NCBI GenBank assembly: GCA_900546645.1
Contig: URDR01000014.1
Location: 1-43,617, forward strand
Direction: 5' to 3'
Length of the DNA stretch: 43,617 bases
From: an uncultured Bacteroides sp.
Lineage (GTDB): Bacteria; Bacteroidota; Bacteroidia; Bacteroidales; Bacteroidaceae
Shown here: positions 34,943-42,869 of the stretch, one piece after another
Layout of the letters: each line of letters opens with the position of its first letter
Numbering within the stretch: the first letter of the stretch is position 1
The notes under the pieces: generated by a model
Database searches by the model: none
Told to the model about the DNA's origin: nothing
Seen by the model: the letters and a program-made list of their open reading frames with translations, nothing else
Program-made: the position numbers and the translations under genes

Positions 34943-35557
34943 ATGAAAACATCAGATAAACACATTAATAAAGAATCAGTTCGGCGGAAGGCATTGATTT
35001 CATACGGAAGAGGGCCAGAAGGTGAGGAAGTATTTATTGAAAAGAATGAGTTCAATAGAATAGCTCCTATATTATGGGGCTTTATTTTCCCTGTAATAGC
35101 ATTTATCCTGTTCTATGTCGTATATGATATGGATACCATAAAAACGTCTCTGAAAGCGAGGGAGTGTCTTATGAATCCTTTTTCAATTATTTTCATAATA
35201 GGATTGGGAAATATTCTGGCTATATTCGTCAACTTGTTTGTTCAACTTATAATGTTTCTTTTACTTAATTCATGGAATTATAAATCATTATGTATCAGAT
35301 ATAACAAAAAAAGTACATCAATGAGACTGGACTATAAGGAGCCTATGAAATTATGGAAATTCAGAACTGTATATTTTACGGCACATATTCTATCGGCATA
35401 TTTGCCTTTGGTTATAGGTTTTATTATGAAGGATATGGCTATTTCTCTTGCTTCTGCTTTTGCAGCAGCTTTTTTCTTTGATGAAACTTATATATTATGG
35501 AGGTTACGTCTTTACAGCGGAAAGGCTTTGTGCAGTTATAAATCAGATGAAGAATAA
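34943..35557 (+). CDS. membrane protein, likely non-catalytic DUF3267 paralogue
   Basis: A 204-residue protein with a charged N-terminal 40 residues and about four membrane helices. No known motif is visible. Several landmarks line up with the gene before it: NPFSIIF with NPYSLIS, AYLPLVIGF with GFLPMLTGL ten residues after a shared arginine, and FDETYILWRLRL with IGDIIAYSLTRK at nearly equal spacing. The HELIH zinc motif is replaced by FVQLI, so it should be inactive as a protease. A pseudoprotease partner or substrate adaptor is possible. Homology is proposed by eye and needs a profile comparison. Confidence 0.7.
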   Translation: MKTSDKHINKESVRRKALISYGRGPEGEEVFIEKNEFNRIAPILWGFIFPVIAFILFYVVYDMDTIKTSLKARECLMNPFSIIFIIGLGNILAIFVNLFVQLIMFLLLNSWNYKSLCIRYNKKSTSMRLDYKEPMKLWKFRTVYFTAHILSAYLPLVIGFIMKDMAISLASAFAAAFFFDETYILWRLRLYSGKALCSYKSDEE

Positions 35558-35560
35558 CTG

Positions 35561-36511
35561 ATGGGGATTATGATGGAGAGTTTATTACTCTATATGAATC
35601 TACGCTCAAAACAGATGGTGCGTGTACTTGCAGGCATCGGACCGTTCCGGTGTCTGTTTCTTATCGGTATCGCTGCCATCCTGTTTTATGCTTTTGCGAA
35701 AGTAACGAGCGTATGGGTATTGCCGGTGTGTTATCTGCTTATGCTCTGGCTGTATCATAACAATAGAAAAGACAAGGAGTTTCTGTCCTTGCAGGTGCAT
35801 GGAATCAAAAGATTGTTTACGGCAGAATATTTATTGCTCGGTTTACCGTTTATTATTTCGGGGATAATTGCTGCAAATTACATTTCTTTACCAGTTATCA
35901 TACTGATTGCGGTAGTTATGCCGTGGATTCACCCTGTCAGGTTTCATTCTATAGCTATGCCTATGCCTTTATTATACAGTGGGGATTTGTTGTATAGAAG
36001 GATGTTCCGGAAACAAGTACTACCGTATGCGGTATTGCTCTTTCTGTCTTTCATGGGAGTACTGCATGACAATATCAATCTCTGTAAAGTATGCCTGATA
36101 CTGTGGGGAGCTATTCAGGGAACTACTTATATGGTGACGCCACCGAAGCATGAACTTTCTGTCTATAACAGTTTCGGAATGTATCAGCTGATACTGGTCA
36201 AATCAGGGCTGAGGAATATCTTTATAACCATGTTCCCGTTCATTGTACTTATTCTTGTGCTGAGACACGATACAGAAGCTATACTTTTCTGTCTTGTATT
36301 GTTTTCTTCGACATTGTTATACCAGTGGAATATGGGCATGGCAAGATTCTCCTTTGAGACACAAACAGTAATGGGAATATATTGGCTGCTATTCCCGTTG
36401 CCGTTATTTTTAGTTTCGATTATAACCCCAGTCGTACTGATACTTTATTTGGCATTGAATATGGGTCTTACACTTTCTGTAAAGAAAAAATATAAACATA
36501 TATGGAACTGA
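35561..36511 (+). CDS. ABC transporter permease-like membrane protein
   Basis: A 316-residue protein with around ten hydrophobic helices and no soluble domain, starting MGIMMESLLLYMNLRSKQMV (MMESLLL is an alternative start). It lies three bases after the previous gene and overlaps the ATPase gene by ten bases, which marks it as the membrane partner of that ATPase. I do not recognise the family; it resembles exporter permeases of the ABC-2 type in topology only. With the ATPase it could export or expel peptides from the membrane. Confidence 0.75.
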   Translation: MGIMMESLLLYMNLRSKQMVRVLAGIGPFRCLFLIGIAAILFYAFAKVTSVWVLPVCYLLMLWLYHNNRKDKEFLSLQVHGIKRLFTAEYLLLGLPFIISGIIAANYISLPVIILIAVVMPWIHPVRFHSIAMPMPLLYSGDLLYRRMFRKQVLPYAVLLFLSFMGVLHDNINLCKVCLILWGAIQGTTYMVTPPKHELSVYNSFGMYQLILVKSGLRNIFITMFPFIVLILVLRHDTEAILFCLVLFSSTLLYQWNMGMARFSFETQTVMGIYWLLFPLPLFLVSIITPVVLILYLALNMGLTLSVKKKYKHIWN

Positions 36512-37158
36512 TATATATAAAAGATTTGAGCAAGGCATACGGTAAGACGAGAGTGCTTGACCACCTTTCCGTCTCTTACGAATCCGGGAAAATCTACGGA
36601 CTGGTGGGAGAAAACGGAGCCGGGAAAACTACACTCTTCAATTGCATTATGGGAGTAACCGATTACGACGGTGAGATAAGAAAGTCCTCCAAGATAAGCG
36701 TTGGCTATATGCCGGCTGAAAGCTTCTTCTACTCCCTTATTACCGGAAAGGAGTATCTTGAATTCTGTATTAAAGCCAAAGGGAAGAAGATGGATGCTAA
36801 AGCCATAGATTCCTTGAATAAAGTCTTTCAACTGCCACTGGAAAGATTCGCTTCGGACTATTCCACAGGAATGAAGAAAAAGCTTGCACTTATGTCCCTG
36901 CTCCTTCAGGAAAATGGCCTGTACATCCTTGACGAACCTTTCAACGGGGTAGATCTTTACGGATGTATCCAACTTAAAAGAATCATACGCGAACTGAAAG
37001 GCAAAGGGAAGACTGTCATAATATCATCGCATCTTATCAATACGTTACATGAACTGTGTGATGAGATTGATTTCCTGGATGATCATGCCATCCGGAAAAG
37101 ATATATTCAGGCATCAATTGATGAGATTGAGCAGGATATTCTTAACAAGAAGTATTAA
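36502..37158 (+). CDS. ABC transporter ATP-binding protein
   Basis: A 218-residue ABC ATPase with complete motifs: Walker A GENGAGKTT at residues 36-44, signature YSTGMKKKLAL near 120, Walker B LYILDEPFNGVD near 140, and the H-loop histidine at about 177 (ISSHL). The short length and single domain fit ABC-2-type exporters and lantibiotic/bacteriocin self-immunity transporters. There is no C39 peptidase domain, so by itself it would not cleave double-glycine leaders. It overlaps the permease gene and ends the promoter 3 transcript. Confidence 0.92.
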   Translation: MELIYIKDLSKAYGKTRVLDHLSVSYESGKIYGLVGENGAGKTTLFNCIMGVTDYDGEIRKSSKISVGYMPAESFFYSLITGKEYLEFCIKAKGKKMDAKAIDSLNKVFQLPLERFASDYSTGMKKKLALMSLLLQENGLYILDEPFNGVDLYGCIQLKRIIRELKGKGKTVIISSHLINTLHELCDEIDFLDDHAIRKRYIQASIDEIEQDILNKKY

Positions 37159-37211
37159 CCTAAAGATAACATACTGATAACATAAACTCTTGTTCTTTGC
37201 GCATACCTTTG
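37156..37211 (+). promoter_or_regulatory. regulon promoter 4: triple 11-bp repeat plus -7 box
   Basis: TAACCTA (37156-37162), TAACATA (37167-37173) and TAACATA (37178-37184) repeat every 11 bp, starting inside the ATPase stop codon. A 19-nt gap leads to TACCTTTG (37204-37211). Downstream, the 5' leader contains a TAGCCTA/TAGGCTA hairpin (37247-37266). The DNA from about 37193 to 37222 is identical to that at promoter 5. Confidence 0.85.
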
Positions 37212-37298
37212 CAGCATAAGAACTATAGCAACTCTTGGTTCTGTTTTAGCCTATTAGTGTAGGCTACGCTTTAAATATAAATTTAATCTATTAAAAGT

Positions 37299-38360
37299 AT
37301 GAAGTTCAGGATCTTTACCATTTTATTACTCTTTGTGAGTCTTAATGTTTCAGGACAGGCTGTCTTGCTTGATAAAACTACCGGTCAATGTATATCTTAT
37401 GCACAGATTTTAAACAATAAGGGAGCAGTCGTAGGTACAACAGATATAGAGGGTAACTTACCTCAAGACTTGAATGACGAGGTTGTTACTATCCAACATA
37501 TTGCCTATAACCCTGAGAATGTCAAATCATCTCTATTTAAGAAAGATACTCCTATTTATCTGACACCCATCGAGTATCAGCTGGATGCCGTGACAGTTAC
37601 GTCGAAGAATAGGGAGTACATTCATCTAAGGACTTACTTCAGAAGCTATCAATTGAATGACTCCTGTATGAAATATTTCAGGGATGGATACCTGGATTTC
37701 TTTATCAATCCCAAACATAAAGATGTGGAAAGACTGGTTATAAAAGTTCGCAACTTTCAAAACGATTCGCTTATTGATAAGGACAAAGAAAGGGCAAACA
37801 CTCTTGTGGATAAATACATTTATACTCCAAATCTGGACGGACTCACTTTAATGGAAACACTGAAAAAAGAAGGCTGGAAATATAATACTGATAGTATAAA
37901 CAGCCGACTTCTGTTAAATGAAACAGTTGGAGGTGCAATAAGGATAGATACTATACAGAAAGTATTACGAGTGGAATATGATGTTCTTGCAACAAAAGGG
38001 AAAAAGCCTAAAACACTTTTTGGTTACACAACACGCCTCGAAAACTTTTATCAGACGGAGAATTACATCTATAATTCAGAATATCAGTCCTATATGGATT
38101 TAATAAACAGAAAGAGCTATAGAAAGTTATTCTTTAGCCACAAGAAAGATTCCAAAGAACAGATGATTGAAATCTTTGATGAACTGTATGTTCTGGAACA
38201 CAAGTATATTACAAAAGACGAAATGAAACAGTACAAAAAAGCATTGAAGTCAAAATCAAACAAACCTCTGGTTGAGTGGAATATGGATAATACAATAATA
38301 ACACCATTAGCACCACAATTGGAGCGAATATTAAATGAAGATCTCTCTCAGGTTAAATAA
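37299..38360 (+). CDS. secreted protein with carboxypeptidase-regulatory-like domain
   Basis: A 353-residue protein with a signal peptide (MKFRIFTILLLFVSLNVSGQ, cut near SGQ). Residues 21-100 look like the CarboxypepD_reg-like beta-sandwich common in Bacteroidetes envelope proteins (DKTTGQCISYAQI, then GTTDIEGNLP and LDAVTVTSK). The remainder is hydrophilic with no motif I recognise and no barrel strands or C-terminal sorting signal. It is a single gene with its own regulon promoter and terminator. A periplasmic binding or scaffold role is possible; no activity can be assigned. Confidence 0.8.
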   Translation: MKFRIFTILLLFVSLNVSGQAVLLDKTTGQCISYAQILNNKGAVVGTTDIEGNLPQDLNDEVVTIQHIAYNPENVKSSLFKKDTPIYLTPIEYQLDAVTVTSKNREYIHLRTYFRSYQLNDSCMKYFRDGYLDFFINPKHKDVERLVIKVRNFQNDSLIDKDKERANTLVDKYIYTPNLDGLTLMETLKKEGWKYNTDSINSRLLLNETVGGAIRIDTIQKVLRVEYDVLATKGKKPKTLFGYTTRLENFYQTENYIYNSEYQSYMDLINRKSYRKLFFSHKKDSKEQMIEIFDELYVLEHKYITKDEMKQYKKALKSKSNKPLVEWNMDNTIITPLAPQLERILNEDLSQVK

Positions 38361-38412
38361 TCGAAGGAGGATATCAAGAGCCTTCAATTATCTCTTAAAA
38401 GTTTAACTCTAT

Positions 38413-38459
38413 AATCTCTGATATTCTGCATGGTTTGTACTGGATATCAGAGATTTTTA
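38413..38459 (+). terminator. hairpin terminator after the secreted protein gene
   Basis: A 12-bp perfect stem (38413-38424 with 38444-38455) is followed by a T-run. It lies about 50 bases downstream of the stop codon and ahead of the convergent kinase 2 gene. Confidence 0.75.
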
Positions 38460-38523
38460 TGGATATACATGGTGCTTTCGATGTGTATGATGTTATTGCC
38501 ATAATAACAAGCAGCCTTGTGTT

Positions 38524-39837
38524 TTACCGATTATGTCTGTTTTTTGGAGTTTCAAGCGGCAGATAGATGGTAAATTCCGTAAATTCTCCTTCTGTGCTGT
38601 TTACGAATATTCTTCCTTCATGGGCTTTTATCACCTGGTCAACAAAGTTCAGACCGAGTCCGAAGCCTGAGGCTCCGTTTCTTCGGCTGCGCTTTGCTGC
38701 CGCTGCACGTTCATACTTTTGGAATATGATTTTCTGATCGGCTTCTGATATGCCCAGCCCATTGTCTCGTACTTTCAGTATGGTGTAGCGCTCACTTTCT
38801 TCAGTGGTGATGTTTATTTCCACACTCTCCTTAGAGTATTTGATGGCATTGTCAATCAGATTGCTTATTACTTCACCCAGATAGTCATTGTCGGCATAAG
38901 CTGTTTTGGCCTGCAACCTGATGATAAAGTTTACAGGTTTCTGTGCTTTGGCCTTGAATTTTTCGGTCAGTTTCTCTATTATCGGTGTAAGCTCGACTTC
39001 TGTTTTGTTCATCTCCAGTTTATGGTTTTCCAGCTTAGAGATGGTAAGTATCTTGTTGGTGAGAGCAAACAGATGATCTGTCTCGCTTTTTGCTATACTC
39101 ATATATTTGTTCTTAATCTCCGGTCTGGTATCAAGCCTTCCGCTTTCCAGCATATCTTGTACCATCATAATTGTGCTGAGAGGTGTTTTCATGTCATGCA
39201 CCATAGCGTATGAGAAGTCTTCACGGATTTGGGATATCTTATTGATTTTTGATATTATTCTTACTTGATAGATTATGCAGAATACAACAAAAATGAGAAG
39301 TATAGTTGTAGATACAAGGAGTAACCCCATCTTTCCGAAAAAAAGGTTATTGGGGTTTACGAATTGCGCCTGTATAACTATGGAATAATCTTTTCTTAGA
39401 GGTACTTTATCTGTTTGTAAAGAAAATAATGAGGAAGGTTTATTCCCGATATGTTGTATGATAGTATCATTTTTTGAAATAGATATCATACATTCGCTTG
39501 GATAGTTATTCTTCAATAATAACTGTTTGTATATATGATTAATAGAGTCAAGGATTATTGGGCTTTTTAGTTGTTCTAAAGATTCTTGCATATAAACAAA
39601 CTCTGGAAGATTCCTATTTTTATCTTCCTCTGTTCTACTTTGAACCTTAGTTCCAACTGGTAAATTTTGTAATCTGGAGAATGTTTCTTCCATAATGGCC
39701 TGTTCCAGCATATTTGTAGATTTAATCCTCAGTTCATCCTTAACAAAATTATAAGAATTAACTAACCATACAAATTGAACTAATAATACAATTGATAGAC
39801 CTAATATTGTAATAAATCTGATATAATATGTTTTCAT
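38524..39837 (-). CDS. sensor histidine kinase (kinase 2), paralogue without regulator
   Basis: A 437-residue kinase with the same layout as kinase 1: membrane helices near 8-28 and 170-190, a periplasmic sensor domain between, phospho-acceptor His214 in SYAMVHDMKTPLST, and intact N (LIDNAIKYSKE), G1 (RDNGLGIS) and G2 (GFGLGLNFVDQVI) boxes. The dimerisation helix is nearly identical to that of kinase 1 (ISQIREDFSYAMVHDMKTPL against TSQIREDFSYAMVHDMKTPL), while the periplasmic domains differ strongly. No response regulator is adjacent, so it probably feeds the regulator at 29666-30364. It diverges from the M16 peptidase gene. Confidence 0.93.
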   Translation of the reverse strand: MKTYYIRFITILGLSIVLLVQFVWLVNSYNFVKDELRIKSTNMLEQAIMEETFSRLQNLPVGTKVQSRTEEDKNRNLPEFVYMQESLEQLKSPIILDSINHIYKQLLLKNNYPSECMISISKNDTIIQHIGNKPSSLFSLQTDKVPLRKDYSIVIQAQFVNPNNLFFGKMGLLLVSTTILLIFVVFCIIYQVRIISKINKISQIREDFSYAMVHDMKTPLSTIMMVQDMLESGRLDTRPEIKNKYMSIAKSETDHLFALTNKILTISKLENHKLEMNKTEVELTPIIEKLTEKFKAKAQKPVNFIIRLQAKTAYADNDYLGEVISNLIDNAIKYSKESVEINITTEESERYTILKVRDNGLGISEADQKIIFQKYERAAAAKRSRRNGASGFGLGLNFVDQVIKAHEGRIFVNSTEGEFTEFTIYLPLETPKNRHNR

Positions 39838-39852
39838 TTAGCTGTTTTATTG

Positions 39853-39860
39853 CAAAGTTA
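39853..39860 (-). promoter_or_regulatory. -7 box of kinase 2
   Basis: TAACTTTG on the minus strand fits TAnnTTTG, 15 bases upstream of the start codon. Confidence 0.45.
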
Positions 39861-39906
39861 ATAACATTATGCAGATATATAACCAAAGTTCCTGCTGAAA
39901 ACTTCT

Positions 39907-39962
39907 TAACCTAAAGATAACGTAGCGATAACATAAACTAATCTTCTTTGCGCATACCTTTG
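39907..39962 (+). promoter_or_regulatory. regulon promoter 5: triple 11-bp repeat plus -7 box
   Basis: TAACCTA (39907-39913), TAACGTA (39918-39924) and TAACATA (39929-39935) repeat every 11 bp, with a 19-nt gap to TACCTTTG (39955-39962). It drives the M16 peptidase. Beyond the operator it shares an identical 30-bp stretch with promoter 4. Confidence 0.85.
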
Positions 39963-40002
39963 CAGCATAAGAATAACGAAATAACATAAAAACATTTCAA
40001 TT

Positions 40003-42822
40003 ATGAGAAGAATGATGAAGCTGGCTTTTGTAGCCATTGCAGGTTTTGCCTGCATGCCGGTTGCTGTAAGGGCACAGCAGATGCCTCCGGTACCGGTAGA
40101 CAAGGAAGTGAGAATAGGTAAACTGGATAACGGACTTACATACTATATCCGTCATAATGAATATCCGAAGAACCAGGTGGACTTCTATATCGCCCAGAAG
40201 GTGGGTAGTATCCTTGAAGAGGACAACCAGCGCGGATTGGCGCATTTCCTTGAACACATGTGTTTCAACGGAACAAGGAACTTCCCGGGCAGCTCTATGA
40301 TCAAATGGCTGGAGTCTGTAGGTGTGAAGTTCGGTTATAACCTGAATGCCTATACGAGCATTGATGAAACTGTATATCGTATCTCCAGTGTACCTACAGA
40401 ACGTATCGGGGTACAGGATTCATGTCTGATGATTCTGTCCGACTGGGCTGACGGCCTCTTGCTCGAAGGTAAGGAGATAGACGAGGAACGTTCCGTTATA
40501 CATGAGGAATGGAGAAGCCAGCTGCCACCGAATATGAGAATAATGGAGAAACTGCTTCCGGAGATATATCCTGACAGCAGATACGGACACCGACTTCCTA
40601 TAGGAACCATGGAAGTGGTGGACAATTTCCCTCATCAGGCTCTTCGCGACTATTATGAAACATGGTACCGTCCTGACCTGCAGGGTATAGTTGTGGTGGG
40701 TGACATTGATGTGGACCGTATAGAAGGTAAGATCAAGGAATTGTTCTCAAAGATTGAGAAACCTGTAAACCCGGCAGAAAGGGTTTACTTCCCGGTGGCC
40801 GACAATGAAAAGCCTATTGTCGCTTTCGGGTCGGATAAGGAGCAGGATAAATATGTTGCTCAGATTATGTTCAAGTATGATGCCCTCCCTGATTCATTGA
40901 AGGGCACAATGGCTGATGTTACAACCACCTATCTGCTTGATATGGCCCAGATGATGCTTCAGATAAGACTGAACGAACAGGGACAGAAGGCGGATGCTCC
41001 GTTTGCGGCGGCTTCTGCGTTTTACGGTGAGTTTATTATGGCAAAGACGAAACAGGCTTTCCAATTTGCTATGCTTCCAAAAGGTAACAGCTTCGACGAA
41101 GGGCTGAAGGCTGTCTACCGTGAAGCTCTTCGTGCCAAGAGGGGAGGATTTACCGCCACTGAATATGCGCGTTGCCGTACAGAGTATCTTTCTCTGCTTG
41201 AAAAGGCATACAACAACCGTAACCAGCAGGGAAACAAGACTCTTGCAGAATCGTATGTACGCAACTTCATCGACAAGAAGCCTATACCGGGTATAGAGAC
41301 AGAATATCAGATGATGAGCATGATTGTAAACCAGATACCTGTGGAAGCTGTAAATCAGGTGTTCTCGCAGATTGTTTCGGATAAGAACCTGGTTGTTCTC
41401 GGTATGATGCCTGCACGCGAAGGTGAGTCCTGTCCTAAAGACGAAGATATACTTGCATTGCTTTCTCAGGTGGAAGCCGAAAACATTGCTCCTTACGTGG
41501 ATAATGTGAAAAATGAGCCTCTGATAAGCGAATTGCCTGTTGCCGGAAAAGTGGTGAAGGAAAACATGCTTTCTGATGCCGGAGCCAAGGAATGGATTCT
41601 TTCAAACGGTGCCAAAGTGATATTGAAGAAGACTGACTTCAAGGCTGACGAAATCAATATGATGGCTGTTGCAAAAGGCGGTACTTCGGTTTATGGAAAC
41701 GACAAGACTGCGGACTTGATGTTTATGCCTGCTGTATTGGAACAGCATGGATTGGGAAATTTTACTAATTCCGATCTTTCAAAACTACTTGCCGGAAAAC
41801 AGCTTTCTCTGAAAATTACGTTGGATGACTATGTACGCAGTCTGTCAGGAAACACTACTCCTAAGGACCTGAAGACCTATATGGAAATGATATACATGAC
41901 CTTCACCGGACTGACAGTAACACCGGATGAATTTGTCGCCATGCAGAATCTTTATAAAGGAGTTATTCAGAATCAGGAACAGAATCCGAGCTTCGTATTC
42001 CAGAAGAAGGTGCAGGAGTTCCTTTACGCTTCGCCCAACAAGCAAGTGTTCGGTGTAAGTGATATTGAGAAGGTAAACCGTGAGAATATCCTTTCCATCA
42101 TCCGTGAGCAGCTTACCAATGCAGCCGAATTTACATTTGTATTCAGCGGTAACTTTGATGAAGCGGAATTAAAGACACTGGTTGAGCAGTACATAGCCTC
42201 CCTGCCTTCTGTCAAGGGAAAGGAACAGGAACTGAAACATAACAGTGCGGTTGAAATCAAGGCTGGTAGCGAAGAGAAGGAGTTTGCCATGAAGATGGAA
42301 GTACCTCAAGGAAGTGCGGCCGTTGTAATCAGCGGAAAGATGCCTTATTCATTCAAGAATAGGCTGATGGCTACCATGTCGGCACAGATAATCTCTACAC
42401 GCCTTCTGAATGAAGTCCGTGAGAAGGAAGGTGCTGTATATAGCATATATACCCAGGGCTCTCAGGAAAGACTCTCGGAAATGTCAGTTACATATCAGAC
42501 TATATTCCAGGTTAAGCCTGAAAAGAAAGACCGTGCGCTTGAAATCATCCGCAGCGAGTTTGAGAAACTGGCAAAGGAAACACCTGTAGAGGAGCTTGAC
42601 AAGGTGAAGGAGTTTATGGTGAAGCAAATCACTGAAGACGAGCATACCAACAGTTACTGGTGTTCTATGATGGCCGGCAACGAGCTTCTGCCTTCCGGAA
42701 TCTGTGTAAAGGCTGAACAGACCATACTGTCCATTACATCAGAAGAACTGTCCGGCTATGTTAATGAGGTAATGAAGCAGAATAACTATAGGGTTCTGGT
42801 AATGATGCCAGAAGGTAAATAG
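40003..42822 (+). CDS. secreted M16-family (pitrilysin-like) zinc peptidase
   Basis: A 939-residue protein with a signal peptide (MRRMMKLAFVAIAGFACMPV, cut near VRAQQ). The inverted zinc motif HFLEH gives H81, E84 and H85, with the third ligand at Glu161 or Glu162 in DEERSVIHEEW. The four M16 half-domains expected for a full-length pitrilysin or twin-domain peptidase are covered. M16 enzymes degrade unfolded peptides up to a few tens of residues in a closed chamber, which fits breakdown of small exported peptides in the periplasm. It is the last gene of the regulon locus, with its own promoter and terminator. Confidence 0.93.
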   Translation: MRRMMKLAFVAIAGFACMPVAVRAQQMPPVPVDKEVRIGKLDNGLTYYIRHNEYPKNQVDFYIAQKVGSILEEDNQRGLAHFLEHMCFNGTRNFPGSSMIKWLESVGVKFGYNLNAYTSIDETVYRISSVPTERIGVQDSCLMILSDWADGLLLEGKEIDEERSVIHEEWRSQLPPNMRIMEKLLPEIYPDSRYGHRLPIGTMEVVDNFPHQALRDYYETWYRPDLQGIVVVGDIDVDRIEGKIKELFSKIEKPVNPAERVYFPVADNEKPIVAFGSDKEQDKYVAQIMFKYDALPDSLKGTMADVTTTYLLDMAQMMLQIRLNEQGQKADAPFAAASAFYGEFIMAKTKQAFQFAMLPKGNSFDEGLKAVYREALRAKRGGFTATEYARCRTEYLSLLEKAYNNRNQQGNKTLAESYVRNFIDKKPIPGIETEYQMMSMIVNQIPVEAVNQVFSQIVSDKNLVVLGMMPAREGESCPKDEDILALLSQVEAENIAPYVDNVKNEPLISELPVAGKVVKENMLSDAGAKEWILSNGAKVILKKTDFKADEINMMAVAKGGTSVYGNDKTADLMFMPAVLEQHGLGNFTNSDLSKLLAGKQLSLKITLDDYVRSLSGNTTPKDLKTYMEMIYMTFTGLTVTPDEFVAMQNLYKGVIQNQEQNPSFVFQKKVQEFLYASPNKQVFGVSDIEKVNRENILSIIREQLTNAAEFTFVFSGNFDEAELKTLVEQYIASLPSVKGKEQELKHNSAVEIKAGSEEKEFAMKMEVPQGSAAVVISGKMPYSFKNRLMATMSAQIISTRLLNEVREKEGAVYSIYTQGSQERLSEMSVTYQTIFQVKPEKKDRALEIIRSEFEKLAKETPVEELDKVKEFMVKQITEDEHTNSYWCSMMAGNELLPSGICVKAEQTILSITSEELSGYVNEVMKQNNYRVLVMMPEGK

Positions 42823-42831
42823 GGTATATGG

Positions 42832-42867
42832 ATTAAAGAGGGTGCGGTTCACATCCTCTTTAATTTT
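42832..42867 (+). terminator. hairpin terminator of the M16 gene
   Basis: A stem of ten pairs (42832-42841 with 42855-42864), extended by GTG and CAC in the inner part, is followed by a T-rich stretch. The TnpB element's right end starts a few bases further on. Confidence 0.7.
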
Positions 42868-42869
42868 AA

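Noticed and set aside
36502..37158. Dedicated double-glycine peptide exporter (PCAT)
   Set aside because: The ATPase has no C39 peptidase domain and the permease is separate, so leader cleavage by this transporter is not supported.
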